Positions 45,321 through 54,861 of a stretch of 64,000 nucleotides of DNA are shown one piece after another (positions within the stretch are counted from its first letter, which is position 1; every line of letters starts with the position of its first letter). The stretch is from assembly GCA_021821085.1 (NCBI GenBank), contig JAKACV010000006.1, positions 1 to 64,000 of the forward strand, read 5' to 3'. The translations under genes and the position numbers were made by a program. This stretch comes from Bacillota bacterium. GTDB taxonomy: Bacteria; Bacillota; Bacilli; Alicyclobacillales; SLC66. The notes below the pieces were generated by a model. That model searched no databases, was not told the origin of the DNA, and was given only the letters and a program-made list of their open reading frames with translations.

Positions 45321-45983
45321 TTGTTCACAGGATTAATAGAGGAAATTGGAACATTAACGAAAGTAGAACGAACGGGTAGAGCACTGTTGCTTACGATTTA
45401 CGCACCGACAATTCTCGCTGAAACGAAAATCGGGGATAGCGTTGCGGTAAACGGAGTTTGCCTTACTGTTACAAAAAAAAATAACGGATTCATTGTCGTA
45501 GATGCCGTACCCGAAACAGTAGAACGCACGGCACTCCAATACCTCACAAAGGGATCTGCTGTGAACCTCGAGCGTGCACTCGCACTGGGTGGACGTCTTG
45601 ATGGCCATCTTGTTGCAGGGCATATCGATGATGTTGGCATCATTTCAGATGTAAGTCGTGATGATATTGCACATGTTTTAACCGTAGCTACAACAGAAAA
45701 TGTGCTTCGTTACGTCGTGGAAAAGGGGTCAATTGCCATTGACGGAGTTAGCCTAACAGTAATGTCCGTGACATCACACGCGTGTAAAGTGTCCATTATC
45801 CCACACACCGCTGCAATGACGACATTACAACAGGCAAAACCGGGCGTAAAGGTTAACTTAGAAGTCGATATGATCGGTAAATATGTCGAGCGTTTATTAG
45901 GTCGCGCAGAGAAGGAAAGCAGTAGCAATGTACACAAAACACATTCACTCACAGTACAGCAGCTCCGCAATTGGGGTTATTAA
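45321..45983 (+). CDS. ribE: Riboflavin synthase alpha subunit
   Basis: 220 residues from TTG 45321 (AAGGAGG 10 bases upstream), giving the expected MFTGLIEEIG start. Two lumazine-binding repeats: SVAVNGVCLTV with GGRLDGHLVAGHIDDVG, then GSIAIDGVSLTVMSV. It converts two 6,7-dimethyl-8-ribityllumazine molecules to riboflavin. Second gene of the operon. Confidence 0.95.
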   Translation: MFTGLIEEIGTLTKVERTGRALLLTIYAPTILAETKIGDSVAVNGVCLTVTKKNNGFIVVDAVPETVERTALQYLTKGSAVNLERALALGGRLDGHLVAGHIDDVGIISDVSRDDIAHVLTVATTENVLRYVVEKGSIAIDGVSLTVMSVTSHACKVSIIPHTAAMTTLQQAKPGVKVNLEVDMIGKYVERLLGRAEKESSSNVHKTHSLTVQQLRNWGY

Positions 45984-46009
45984 GCATCGAGATAAAGGGG
46001 TGATACGAC

Positions 46010-47200
46010 ATGTCGACAGTGGAAAAAGCCATCGAAGAATTAAAACGCGGTCAAGTTGTCATTGTCACGGACGATGAAGGTCGCGAAAACGAAGGTGATT
46101 TTATCGCACTGGCCGAACTTGCAACACCGCAGACGATCAATTTCATGATTACGCACGGTCGCGGCCTTGTTTGTGTACCTATTACAGAGAAACGGGCAAA
46201 TGAACTTCAATTAACGCCGATGGTAGAAAAAAACACAGACACACTTGGGACCGCATTCACCATTTCGGTTGATCACATTTCTACCACAACGGGCATATCT
46301 GCGGTAGAACGCGCCACAACAGTAAATGCATTGATAGCAAAAACGAGCACTGCTGCCGATTTCAAACGCCCGGGTCACGTCTTTCCACTCATCGCAAAAG
46401 AAGGGGGTGTGCTGCGCCGCGCAGGACATACAGAGACTGCCGTGGATCTTGCGAAACTGTGCGACGCATATCCTGCTGGCGTCATCTGTGAAATCTTAAA
46501 ACCGGACGGCACGATGGCTCGCAGAGCAGATCTTGAAGCCCTAGCAGAAGAATTCGGTCTACAAATGATTACAGTTGCCGAACTCATTGCTTATCGCAAA
46601 CAAAAGGAAAAATTGATCACGAGGGTCGCAGAAGCGAATCTCCCCACTGAGTTTGGAGATTTCAAAATTATTGCCTACACAAACACCTTGGATGGCAAGG
46701 AACATGTGGCACTCGTAATGGGGGATATCGATCCAAATATCCCTACGCTTGTACGAGTTCACTCCGAGTGTCTAACAGGCGATGTATTCGGCTCATGGCG
46801 CTGTGATTGCGGTCCACAATTACATGCAGCGCTTACTCAAATTGCCCATGCCGGTCAAGGTGTGCTTGTCTATATGCGACAAGAAGGTCGCGGAATTGGA
46901 CTAATCAATAAAATCAAAGCCTACCATTTGCAAGAACAAGGGTTAGATACAGTAGAAGCCAATCAACAACTTGGATTTGAAGCCGATTTGCGGGACTATG
47001 GTATAGGAGCACAGATTTTAAAGGACGTAGGCGTTGGGAAAATGCGGCTATTAACCAATAATCCTCGAAAAATCAGTGGTTTAAGTGGGCATGGGCTAGC
47101 TGTTCTCGAACGAATCCCAATCGAAATGGACGCAAGCGTATTCAATGAAAAATATTTGCATACGAAAAAGTCGAAACTCGGGCATTTATTACACTTATAA
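46010..47200 (+). CDS. ribBA: DHBP synthase / GTP cyclohydrolase II
   Basis: 396 residues with two domains. N-terminal 3,4-dihydroxy-2-butanone-4-phosphate synthase ([34 protein letters not shown], about 1-200). C-terminal GTP cyclohydrolase II with the zinc site [23 protein letters not shown] and [11 protein letters not shown]. It supplies both precursors of the pathway. ATG 46010 after AAAGGGGTG. Confidence 0.96.
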   Translation: MSTVEKAIEELKRGQVVIVTDDEGRENEGDFIALAELATPQTINFMITHGRGLVCVPITEKRANELQLTPMVEKNTDTLGTAFTISVDHISTTTGISAVERATTVNALIAKTSTAADFKRPGHVFPLIAKEGGVLRRAGHTETAVDLAKLCDAYPAGVICEILKPDGTMARRADLEALAEEFGLQMITVAELIAYRKQKEKLITRVAEANLPTEFGDFKIIAYTNTLDGKEHVALVMGDIDPNIPTLVRVHSECLTGDVFGSWRCDCGPQLHAALTQIAHAGQGVLVYMRQEGRGIGLINKIKAYHLQEQGLDTVEANQQLGFEADLRDYGIGAQILKDVGVGKMRLLTNNPRKISGLSGHGLAVLERIPIEMDASVFNEKYLHTKKSKLGHLLHL

Positions 47201-47211
47201 GGAGTATGAAC

Positions 47212-47682
47212 ATGGGACAAGTTTTCGAGGGACATTTAATTGGTACTGGATTACACATTGGAATTGTGGTTGCACGTTTTAATGATTTTATCTCAGGAAA
47301 ACTACTATCCGGAGCCGAGGATTCCTTGACTCGGCACGGCGTATCGAGCGATATGATCGATGTGGCTTGGGTGCCAGGTGCATTCGAAATTCCACTTATC
47401 GCCAAGAAAATGGCAGAGTCAGGCCGTTATGATGCCGTTATTGCACTTGGTGCGGTCATCCGTGGATCAACACCACATTTTGATTATGTAGCTAGCGAAA
47501 CTGCAAAAGGTATTGCTGCGACAGCGTTGCAAAGTGGAATCCCCATATGTTTCGGTGTACTTACTACGGACACCATTGAACAGGCCATTGAGCGGGCAGG
47601 AACTAAAGCGGGAAATAAAGGTTGGGAAGCGGCGGTTACGGCCATTGAAATGGCGAATCTACATCGCAGTCTGTCCCTATAG
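47212..47682 (+). CDS. ribH: 6,7-dimethyl-8-ribityllumazine synthase
   Basis: 156 residues, the standard length. Motifs: [26 protein letters not shown] (phosphate/substrate loop), [14 protein letters not shown] (catalytic His region) and GNKGWEAA at the C terminus. ATG 47212 after TAAGGAG is preferred to ATG 47206. Last biosynthetic gene of the riboswitch operon; the next gene starts 13 bases later. Confidence 0.96.
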   Translation: MGQVFEGHLIGTGLHIGIVVARFNDFISGKLLSGAEDSLTRHGVSSDMIDVAWVPGAFEIPLIAKKMAESGRYDAVIALGAVIRGSTPHFDYVASETAKGIAATALQSGIPICFGVLTTDTIEQAIERAGTKAGNKGWEAAVTAIEMANLHRSLSL

Positions 47683-47695
47683 GCCGGTTTACTCT

Positions 47696-48472
47696 GTGAC
47701 TATCATTTATAAGACACAATCAGCTTATCAGGCAATCCAGGTAGGAGAGCGTAATGGTCTGCGTTATATGAGATTTGGTGATGAAGGGTCTGGCTGGCAG
47801 GGCGCGTTTCTTATACGGCAACCTAAACGGTTGTACTTTCCTTATCAGCAGGCATTTGCAATGCATACAGCATGGCGGCCTGTTGTGAAAAATTTTTTAT
47901 CCATTGGCGTGGGAACGGGTACAGCCATTCGTCATATCTATCATCGACATAAAAATGCACGTGTCACTGGCATTGATCTTGATGATCAGGTGATCGATGT
48001 GGCGAAACGTTTTTTTGGTCTTCCGAACAATGAACGTGCACACTATATTGCACGGGATGCCAGAAGTGGACTGGCGGAAGTCAATGACGTCTTTGACCTT
48101 ATTTTTATGGATGTATTTTTTCGCGAACAGACGCCAAAGGCGTTTTTTAGTCCTGAATTTCTACAACTTCTGGAGTATCATCTTGTTGCGCAAGGACTCC
48201 TTGCTATTAATGTCATTATGCCGATAAAAGGACCGTTTCGCGAAAGTTTCTGGAGTCTTAACACCCTGCTACAAAGGATGATTGGCCCTACCTTTTATAT
48301 TGCATTAGGTCCCGTACCCTTTTTGTCACAAAATATCATTTTATTTGTCCAAAAAGGCCCTGTCAAAGTATCTACCTTGACAGATTTGCGTAAAAAGTGT
48401 CTGCAAGAAATCGAGCAAGGCAAGAACTATTTTGCTCCGTATGCTAAAATTCTGCCATGGCGTCTGAAGTAG
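47696..48472 (+). CDS. Spermidine-synthase-like methyltransferase-fold protein
   Basis: About 258 residues from GTG 47696. It has the SAM/decarboxylated-SAM nucleotide fold: FLSIGVGTGTAIRHIYHRH, ARVTGIDLDDQVIDVAKRFF, YIARDARSGLAEVNDVFDLIFMDVF. This is the pattern of spermidine synthases and related proteins, but the polyamine-site signature is weak and no speE neighbours exist, so the activity is open. It lies just downstream of ribH and may be co-transcribed. Confidence 0.7.
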   Translation: MTIIYKTQSAYQAIQVGERNGLRYMRFGDEGSGWQGAFLIRQPKRLYFPYQQAFAMHTAWRPVVKNFLSIGVGTGTAIRHIYHRHKNARVTGIDLDDQVIDVAKRFFGLPNNERAHYIARDARSGLAEVNDVFDLIFMDVFFREQTPKAFFSPEFLQLLEYHLVAQGLLAINVIMPIKGPFRESFWSLNTLLQRMIGPTFYIALGPVPFLSQNIILFVQKGPVKVSTLTDLRKKCLQEIEQGKNYFAPYAKILPWRLK

Positions 48473-48516
48473 GAAACTAACATGCCAAACATTCTGTAGA
48501 GGAGCGAATCTCGCGC

Positions 48517-49170
48517 GTGGGACTGTTTTCGTTTTTTGGTACAGGATTTATCTTTCGACTCCTCGCTTTTGTAATCGGACTCGCTGTTCACGAATATGGC
48601 CATGCCAAAATGGCATTAATGCTGGGCGATGATACGGCAAAAAAGGAAGGGCGGGTTACCTTAAATCCGCTGGCGCACCTTGATTTACTCGGATTGCTGA
48701 TGATTTTAATCGTGAATTTTGGATGGGCTAAACCTGTCGTATTTAATCCAAATAAAATTCGCATCAATCGTAAATTGGGAATAGTGCTCATTTCACTAGC
48801 CGGCCCATTAATGAATGCTGTCCTCGCCTTGCTCGCCATTTTAGGGCTTCTTGCGATTAGTAGCTCAGGATCTGCCTTTTGGTTAACAGGGATCGGAATG
48901 TTTATAGCAAACTTAAGTTTTTGGATTGCTATTGTAAATATCGCACTCTTTATTTTCAATTTAATCCCTGTTCCACCGCTTGATGGATGGAAAATTTTAC
49001 GTTATGCTCTTCCGCCGAGATGGTTGAGCCGGGCGTCACAATTTGAACGAGTAGGTCCATTTTTTCTCGTATTAATCCTCATTCTTCCGCTTGGCGGCAC
49101 AACACTTGGTGGTCTCATTATCAACGGTGCCATTACAAGCGTTATGGGCTTATTTGGATTGGTAGCATGA
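48517..49170 (+). CDS. Site-2 protease family (M50) membrane metallopeptidase
   Basis: 217 residues with 5-6 hydrophobic segments. The zinc motif HEYGH is at residues 25-29, and the third ligand sits in NLIPVPPLDGWKIL. It resembles the short YwhC/Rv2869-unlike group encoded next to scpA in many Firmicutes. The natural substrate is unknown. GTG 48517 with GAGGAGCG upstream; it overlaps scpA by 4 bp (ATGA). Confidence 0.85.
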   Translation: MGLFSFFGTGFIFRLLAFVIGLAVHEYGHAKMALMLGDDTAKKEGRVTLNPLAHLDLLGLLMILIVNFGWAKPVVFNPNKIRINRKLGIVLISLAGPLMNAVLALLAILGLLAISSSGSAFWLTGIGMFIANLSFWIAIVNIALFIFNLIPVPPLDGWKILRYALPPRWLSRASQFERVGPFFLVLILILPLGGTTLGGLIINGAITSVMGLFGLVA

Positions 49171-49919
49171 AAGATGGACAAAATGTTCAGATTTCACTTC
49201 AATCGTTCGAGGGACCCCTTGATTTATTGCTGCATTTAATCGAAAGTGACAAAATGAATATTCATGAGGTGCCGATCGCTCGCATTACAGACCAATATAC
49301 GGCTTACCTGAAGCAATCCATTGAGTTTGAATTAGATATCGCAAGCGATTTTCTAGTGATGGCAGCAACGCTTATTGCGCTAAAAGCAAGATCACTGCTG
49401 CCAAAAAGCCATGAAAAAGACGTTTTTTTTGAAGCGAGTGGTGAAACCGAGAGCAATCCCGAACAGGATCTGAAAGAACGACTGATTGAATATCGAGCAT
49501 TCAAAATGCTTGCACAAACATTGGAACAAAAACAATTGGAACGTGCTCAATGCATCGGGCGGCTCCCCACCCCGCTTGAACCATATCGAGACTTACCAAC
49601 GGTTTCTGACTTCCTGGCCGGTCTAGAATTGCATCATTTACAAGATGCTCTCGTTCATGCATTATCGCGCACAAAACCCATTCTTGATGTCAATATAATA
49701 CGTGATCGCGAAACCATACCAGAGCGAATGGGAACCATTCTAAAAACGCTTCGTCACGAAAAACGAACATTCATTTCACTTATCAAGAACTATCATCGCA
49801 AAGAAATTGTAACTGTATTTCTAGCCATCTTAGAACTCATTCGCTTAAATAAGATTACCTGTAAACAGGAGGTAAGGTTCGGAGATATATGGGTAGAATT
49901 GAAGAAGACCCATTCATGA
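49167..49919 (+). CDS. scpA: Segregation and condensation protein A
   Basis: 250 residues of the kleisin type: FEGPLDLLLHLIESDKMNIHEVPIARITDQYTAYL at the N terminus, DFLVMAATLIALKARSLLP in the middle and a C-terminal winged helix (VTVFLAILELIRLNKITCKQEVRFGDIWV). With ScpB it bridges the SMC dimer in chromosome segregation. ATG 49167 overlaps the protease stop. Confidence 0.95.
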   Translation: MKDGQNVQISLQSFEGPLDLLLHLIESDKMNIHEVPIARITDQYTAYLKQSIEFELDIASDFLVMAATLIALKARSLLPKSHEKDVFFEASGETESNPEQDLKERLIEYRAFKMLAQTLEQKQLERAQCIGRLPTPLEPYRDLPTVSDFLAGLELHHLQDALVHALSRTKPILDVNIIRDRETIPERMGTILKTLRHEKRTFISLIKNYHRKEIVTVFLAILELIRLNKITCKQEVRFGDIWVELKKTHS

Positions 49920-50455
49920 CATTATCAGATCATTTATCCGTTCTTGAAGGATTGCTCTTTGTAGCAGGGACCGAAGGCTTAACCGATCAACAAATAGCGG
50001 ATGTATTTGAAATACAAGAAGAAAGCGTACCCAAGTTCTGTAATCAACTTCTAGAAAAGCAGAAAAATGAGGGACGATTGTTTACTGTGATGCGAATTGC
50101 CAATGTATGGCAATTAACAACTGGACCTCTTTTGACACCATATATACGTAAATTAGCTCTAGTTCCATCACCATCCTCACTCTCTCAAGCAGCGCTTGAG
50201 ACACTTGCAATCGTTGCCTATCGACATCCGATTACACGGACAGAAATCGAAGAAATTCGCGGTGTAAAATCTGAGAAGGCGATTGGAACCTTAATCGCAC
50301 GTGGCTTAATTGAAGAAATAGGGCGGGCAGAGGGGCCAGGGCGACCTTTCCTATTTGCAACTACGGTTGAATTTCTTGACTATTTTGGCTTACAGAGCAC
50401 TCAGGACCTACCTCCTTTTATTGAATTTGAGCAACTTGTGCAAAAGGGAGTATAA
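49889..50455 (+). CDS. scpB: Segregation and condensation protein B
   Basis: 188 residues with two winged helices: LEGLLFVAGTEGLTDQQIADVFEI, WQLTTGPLLTPYIRKL, LSQAALETLAIVAYRHPITRTEIEEIRGVKSEKAIGTL and GRPFLFATTVEFLDYFGL. Partner of ScpA/SMC. ATG 49889 has GGAG 7 bases upstream; ATG 49916, which overlaps the scpA stop as ATGA and matches the family N terminus better, is an equally likely start. Confidence 0.95.
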   Translation: MGRIEEDPFMTLSDHLSVLEGLLFVAGTEGLTDQQIADVFEIQEESVPKFCNQLLEKQKNEGRLFTVMRIANVWQLTTGPLLTPYIRKLALVPSPSSLSQAALETLAIVAYRHPITRTEIEEIRGVKSEKAIGTLIARGLIEEIGRAEGPGRPFLFATTVEFLDYFGLQSTQDLPPFIEFEQLVQKGV

Positions 50456-50511
50456 ATTTTCCCTTTACGGCAAATATTATTCTCTGATGTAATAGTTAGG
50501 GAGGCCCGGGT

Positions 50512-51195
50512 GTGCTTTGGTGGCTACTTTTACTCGTTGTACTGCTTGGCGTGATATTGTTGTTTGTCCCCATTCAGTTTGAGTTTCGATATGAACATGA
50601 CCAACCTGTAGAGAGAGTTCAACTTTTTATTCGTTACTTGTATCTTATTCGTGTGCAAAAGCGATGGGTGATTCCTACACCATCAATTGATTCGCTACTT
50701 TCCGCTCTTCTAACGAATCTCGCACAGGAAACTCAACAAACACATCCCAATGAAAAGGAACGTGTGAAGAGAAAAAAACAACTGTACTACTTGACAACCT
50801 TATGGAGTCACTTTGATCAAGCGGAGCCATTACTCCTTACGTTGTTGCGTAAAATAGCGGTTCGTGAGTTCACGTGGACAACTTCAATCGGCATGAGAGA
50901 CGCTGCACATACTGCCATGGCCTGTGGAATGGCTTGGCGTGTTAAGTCGGCCATTGTTGGACTCACGACGCAACTATTTTCCTTCCGTAAATCCCCATTT
51001 ATCGGTGTTATCCCTAATTATCACATCCCTAATTTTACTACCAAACTATCGTGGATAGGAACAGTTTCCATAGGAAACACTATGATCGCTGGTGCGAAAT
51101 TACTGTGGTTGTTGAAAATGGGGGGAGCACATGCAAGAACATCCGATTCAATCCCTAATGCAAACAGCAATGGAAAATCTCAAGGAAATGGTTGA
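50512..51195 (+). CDS. ytfI: DUF2953 membrane protein (YtfI-like)
   Basis: 227 residues; N-terminal membrane helix (LWWLLLLVVLLGVILLFVPIQF) followed by FEFRYEHDQP and a region typical of DUF2953. It is regularly linked to ytfJ (gerW family) in spore formers, and here overlaps that gene by 65 bp. GTG 50512 after GGGAGGCCCGG. A sporulation role is inferred from the linkage. Confidence 0.75.
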   Translation: MLWWLLLLVVLLGVILLFVPIQFEFRYEHDQPVERVQLFIRYLYLIRVQKRWVIPTPSIDSLLSALLTNLAQETQQTHPNEKERVKRKKQLYYLTTLWSHFDQAEPLLLTLLRKIAVREFTWTTSIGMRDAAHTAMACGMAWRVKSAIVGLTTQLFSFRKSPFIGVIPNYHIPNFTTKLSWIGTVSIGNTMIAGAKLLWLLKMGGAHARTSDSIPNANSNGKSQGNG

Positions 51196-51577
51196 CGTCA
51201 ATACCATAATTGGCGATCCAGTAGAGACTTTAGATGGAAGTGTAATCCTTCCCATTTCGCGTGTCGGATTTGGTTTTGCGGCGGGAGGCACCGAATTTCG
51301 GCTCGGTCGTGAAAAGGAGGGAGCATCTGGACATGCAACAGAAGGTCATTCGCTTCCTTTTGGCGGTGGTGCTGGCGGCGGGGTATCAATTGCGCCAATG
51401 GGGTTTCTCATCGTTGGGCAACATGGTGTAAAGTTGCTATCTGCAGAACCAGGCAATCAATTGTATGATCGTTTGATCGACCTTGCTCCCAGTTTAGTTG
51501 ATCGCCTAGAGGCCTTCACGAAAGGAAAACAATCCGGAGTCAATCGTTCATCCCCACCGCAAACACCACCAATGTGA
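51131..51577 (+). CDS. ytfJ: GerW-family sporulation protein YtfJ
   Basis: 148 residues: the Gly-rich core VILPISRVGFGFAAGGTEF, then GGGAGGGVSIAPMGFLIVGQHGVKLLS is the GerW/YtfJ signature. Members are sporulation or germination factors of uncertain mechanism. ATG 51131 lies inside the 3' end of the upstream ytfI-like gene, so translation is probably coupled. Confidence 0.88.
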   Translation: MQEHPIQSLMQTAMENLKEMVDVNTIIGDPVETLDGSVILPISRVGFGFAAGGTEFRLGREKEGASGHATEGHSLPFGGGAGGGVSIAPMGFLIVGQHGVKLLSAEPGNQLYDRLIDLAPSLVDRLEAFTKGKQSGVNRSSPPQTPPM

Positions 51578-51594
51578 GAAACGTAGAGAACAGG

Positions 51595-51622
51595 CAAGCG
51601 CTGCCAAAGCGCTTGTTTTGTC
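51595..51622 (+). terminator. Hairpin between ytfJ and dacB
   Basis: CAAGCGCT and AGCGCTTG stem with a short loop, followed by TTTTGT. Weak intrinsic terminator or attenuator ahead of dacB. Confidence 0.6.
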
Positions 51623-51655
51623 TTCTTAACGAGAATCGCAAAGGAGCGCTTCTAC

Positions 51656-52870
51656 ATGGACAAGTTAACGCATATCGTACAAAGAACAGAGAAAAGATCA
51701 TTCTGGTTTCAAGTTCATTTTGTTTTCGTCGTGCTACTTCTATGCAGTCTTGTTGGGAGTGTTAGTACCCGTGCTAACGCAAAAGTGCAATCACTGAGTG
51801 TATCGCCGCACAGCTCAACGATTAGTGTACCCGAACCGAGCAATTCTGCTGAGGCAGCATGTCTGATAGATGTAAATAGCGGTCGCATTCTCTATGAAAA
51901 AAATGCGCATAAACGGATGCGCATTGCCAGTCTCACAAAAATCATCACTGCATGGATCGCCGTGCGTTCAGGGAAACTTGATCAAATGGTGACAGCATCA
52001 GCGAACGCTGTGCGACAAGAGGGTTCATCCATTTACTTAGCGCAAGGCGAGAAACAAACGTTACGTAATTTAACATATGCCATGATGTTGCGCAGTGGCA
52101 ATGATTCTGCTATGGCAATTGCCGAATTTCTCGGTGGAGAATCTTCCGAACGATTTGCAAAGATGATGAATGATCAAGTCAGCAAACTTGGTCTACATGA
52201 AAGTCATTTTGTAAATCCGCATGGATTAGATCATAAAGAACATTACTCCACAGCGCACGATATGGCAGTCATCACTGCAACAGCACTGCGTAATCCATTA
52301 TTCAAACAAATTGTAAGTACAAAATATTACACGATTCCATGGGAAGCACAGAAATGGGATCGCAAAATGAAAAACAAAAACAAACTGCTTTGGATGTTGA
52401 AAAATGCGGATGGTGTGAAGACCGGTTTCACTAAACTTTCAGGGCGATGTCTTGCTTCTTCTTCTTCAAGTGATGGGCGACAAGTTGCATTAATTGTTTT
52501 GCGGGATGGTAATGACTGGGTAGACTCAGAACACTTACTCACATACGGTTTAACCGCATTCGAAAGGCGCAATGTCGTCACATCAGTACCTATCCATGCA
52601 ATAGCACAGGTTCAATATGGTGTGCAATCGACCGTGTCACTAAAAGCATCAGGACAAGTTGATTATCTCTTTAAAAAGTCAGAGGAACCACAAATTGAAA
52701 CACGCGTAGTACAAGTAAAACGTTTATCTGCCCCGGTTAAGGCAGAACAAGTTGCCGGGCGGGTAGAGTATTGGGTTAAAAACACAAAACTGGGACAGGC
52801 AAATCTGATTACGACGGATGCAGTCCAACCAAAGGGACTATGGGGACGCTTACGAGATCTATTTTTATAA
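51656..52870 (+). CDS. dacB: D-alanyl-D-alanine carboxypeptidase (DacB-type, peptidase S11)
   Basis: 404 residues. Signal anchor at about 17-40 (WFQVHFVFVVLLLCSLVGSVS); PBP motifs SLTK, SGN and KTGFT; C-terminal PBP5-like beta domain. The gene order dacB-spmA-spmB matches B. subtilis, where DacB controls cortex cross-linking in the mother cell. ATG 51656 after AAAGGAGCG. It shares the S11 fold with dacF at 36.6 kb but is a separate gene. Confidence 0.9.
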   Translation: MDKLTHIVQRTEKRSFWFQVHFVFVVLLLCSLVGSVSTRANAKVQSLSVSPHSSTISVPEPSNSAEAACLIDVNSGRILYEKNAHKRMRIASLTKIITAWIAVRSGKLDQMVTASANAVRQEGSSIYLAQGEKQTLRNLTYAMMLRSGNDSAMAIAEFLGGESSERFAKMMNDQVSKLGLHESHFVNPHGLDHKEHYSTAHDMAVITATALRNPLFKQIVSTKYYTIPWEAQKWDRKMKNKNKLLWMLKNADGVKTGFTKLSGRCLASSSSSDGRQVALIVLRDGNDWVDSEHLLTYGLTAFERRNVVTSVPIHAIAQVQYGVQSTVSLKASGQVDYLFKKSEEPQIETRVVQVKRLSAPVKAEQVAGRVEYWVKNTKLGQANLITTDAVQPKGLWGRLRDLFL

Positions 52871-52930
52871 TAATTGGTGTTAGTTGCGCGCCAATTCACA
52901 GGGATTCGCTCGGGGGAGGAGAATACCTTG

Positions 52931-53533
52931 ATGAATTATATTTGGTTCGGTCTATTTATGAGCGGTATGCTCGTCGCTGCATTGACCGGACGAATTCATA
53001 CCGTCACAGAAGGAGTTCTAACGGGTGCGAAGGACGGCGTACTCATCTCTTTTGGCTTAATTAGCATCATCGCGTTTTGGCTTGGCATAATGAAAATCGC
53101 GGAAGAAGCAGGGGTAGTACAACTGTTAGCAAAATGGTTGCGCCCGTTGGCAAAATGGCTTTATCCCTCTGTGCCAAGTGATCATCCAGCAATGGGATCT
53201 CTCATTGCGAATATGAGCGCAAATATTTTGGGACTTGGCAATGCTGCTACACCTCTCGGGTTAAAAGCCATGCAGGAACTTCAATCGTTAAACGGCGACT
53301 CGACGGCTGCATCAGATGCGATGTGCACTCTTCTTGCCATGAATACCGCAAGCCTTACCCTTATCCCAGCCACAATGATTGGGTTGCGAATGGAATTTCA
53401 TTCAAAAGCCCCTGGAGATATTATCGGAAGTACTATTCTTGCCACTTTTATCGCAACTGGCGCTGCCATTATCCTCGACCGATTCTATCGGCATACAGAA
53501 AAGATCCGTTGCCGCAGGAGGAAGCGTGGATGA
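52931..53533 (+). CDS. spmA: Spore maturation protein A
   Basis: 200 residues with several helices; GAKDGVLISFGLISIIAFWLGIMKIAEEAG, AMGSLIANMSANILGLGNAATPLGLKAM and CTLLAMNTASLTLIPATMIGLR are typical SpmA/nucleoside-recognition (Gate) segments. With SpmB it lowers spore-core water. ATG 52931 (or TTG 52928) after GGGGGAGGAG; overlaps spmB by 4 bp. Confidence 0.93.
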   Translation: MNYIWFGLFMSGMLVAALTGRIHTVTEGVLTGAKDGVLISFGLISIIAFWLGIMKIAEEAGVVQLLAKWLRPLAKWLYPSVPSDHPAMGSLIANMSANILGLGNAATPLGLKAMQELQSLNGDSTAASDAMCTLLAMNTASLTLIPATMIGLRMEFHSKAPGDIIGSTILATFIATGAAIILDRFYRHTEKIRCRRRKRG

Positions 53534-54063
53534 GTATGATTACTGATGTCTCGGCGTTTGCCTTACCCGCTACAATCGCGGCTATCTTAATCGTTGGGAT
53601 TTTACGCAAAGTTAGTCTTTATGACGCCTTTACCGAAGGTGCCAAAGAAGGTTTTACAACTTCCGTGAACTTGATTCCTCATCTCGTTGCAATGATGGTA
53701 GCAGTGAGTGTATTTCGATCATCAGGTGCATTGCAATTATTTATCCACGCAATCGCTCCTCTCTTACATTTTATTCACTTCCCAGCGGAGTTAGTCCCGC
53801 TTGCATTGTTACGCCCCATTTCTGGATCAGGCTCACTTGCACTAGTTACTGATTTATTCAAACATGTTGGCCCAGATTCCTTTCTTGGTCGTGTCGCATC
53901 AACCATGCAAGGAAGTACAGACACCACTCTATACGTTTTAACCGTATATTATGGCAGTGTCGGCATTCGCAATCCTAGATATTCTGTCAAAGTTGGGCTA
54001 TTATCAGACTTAGTAAGTGTGTTCGCATCGCTTTGGGCGGCAAGTATGATGTTTGGAAAGTGA
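53530..54063 (+). CDS. spmB: Spore maturation protein B
   Basis: 177 residues with the Gate-family pattern: RKVSLYDAFTEGAKEGFTTSVNLIPHLVAMMVAVSVFRSSGAL, LRPISGSGSLALVTDLFKHVGPDSFLGRVASTMQGSTDTTLYVLTVYYGSVGI. ATG 53530 overlaps the spmA TGA; ATG 53536 is an alternative. Partner of SpmA. Confidence 0.93.
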   Translation: MSMITDVSAFALPATIAAILIVGILRKVSLYDAFTEGAKEGFTTSVNLIPHLVAMMVAVSVFRSSGALQLFIHAIAPLLHFIHFPAELVPLALLRPISGSGSLALVTDLFKHVGPDSFLGRVASTMQGSTDTTLYVLTVYYGSVGIRNPRYSVKVGLLSDLVSVFASLWAASMMFGK

Positions 54064-54075
54064 GCAGGTGATTTT

Positions 54076-54849
54076 ATGAGAGAAGTAAAAAGTACAAAAG
54101 GGGAAGGGGAGCGGTTACAAAAGGTCATTGCCAACGCGGGAGTAACTTCGCGTCGCAATGCGGAAATGATGATTGAGGAGCGACGAGTCAAGGTTAATGG
54201 TCGAGTTGTCAATCAACTCGGATGCAAAGTCCAACCAACGGATAGGATTGAAGTGGATGGAACTGTACTTTCCACACAAGGGAAAAATCATGTCTATATC
54301 CTTCTATATAAACCCATTCGCACAGTGACGACTGTATCTGATCCACAAGGTCGTAAAACTGTGTTAGACTGCATACAAGGTGTATCCGAACGCTTGTTTC
54401 CTGTGGGGCGTCTCGATTTCCAAACGAGCGGGGCTCTCGTGTTAACAAATGATGGAGAACTCGCTAATCGACTCATGCACCCTCGTTTCGGTGTAGTAAA
54501 AACGTATGAAGCCATTGTCGAAGGTGAAATGTCAATCGGTGAAAAACAACAACTAGAAAAAGGGATTCGGATCGACGGGCGAATGACCGCACCGGCTAAG
54601 GTGCATATTCTTGGAACTGATGGACAAACGACAAAGTTGACGATATCGATTCACGAAGGTAAAAACAGACAAGTGAGAAACATGTTAGATGCAATTGAAC
54701 ATCCTTGTATTAAGTTAACAAGAACTCACTATGCCATGTTAAATCTGCATGGACTACGACCAGGACAATGGCGCATGCTTAGCAGCTTTGAAATCGGGCA
54801 ACTCAAACAACAAGTTGGTCTTGAGCCCAACGGTCGGAGATCCCACTAA
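54076..54849 (+). CDS. rluB: Pseudouridine synthase RluB-type
   Basis: 257 residues: N-terminal S4 domain (RLQKVIANAGVTSRRNAEMMIEERRVKVNG), then the RsuA/RluB catalytic motif with the nucleophilic Asp (FPVGRLDFQTSGALVLTNDGELANRLMHP) and the C-terminal EGKNRQVRNMLDAI. It probably modifies 23S rRNA. ATG 54076 after AGGTG. Order spmB-rluB-resDE matches B. subtilis except that resABC are missing. Confidence 0.92.
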   Translation: MREVKSTKGEGERLQKVIANAGVTSRRNAEMMIEERRVKVNGRVVNQLGCKVQPTDRIEVDGTVLSTQGKNHVYILLYKPIRTVTTVSDPQGRKTVLDCIQGVSERLFPVGRLDFQTSGALVLTNDGELANRLMHPRFGVVKTYEAIVEGEMSIGEKQQLEKGIRIDGRMTAPAKVHILGTDGQTTKLTISIHEGKNRQVRNMLDAIEHPCIKLTRTHYAMLNLHGLRPGQWRMLSSFEIGQLKQQVGLEPNGRRSH

Positions 54850-54861
54850 GGAGATGAACAG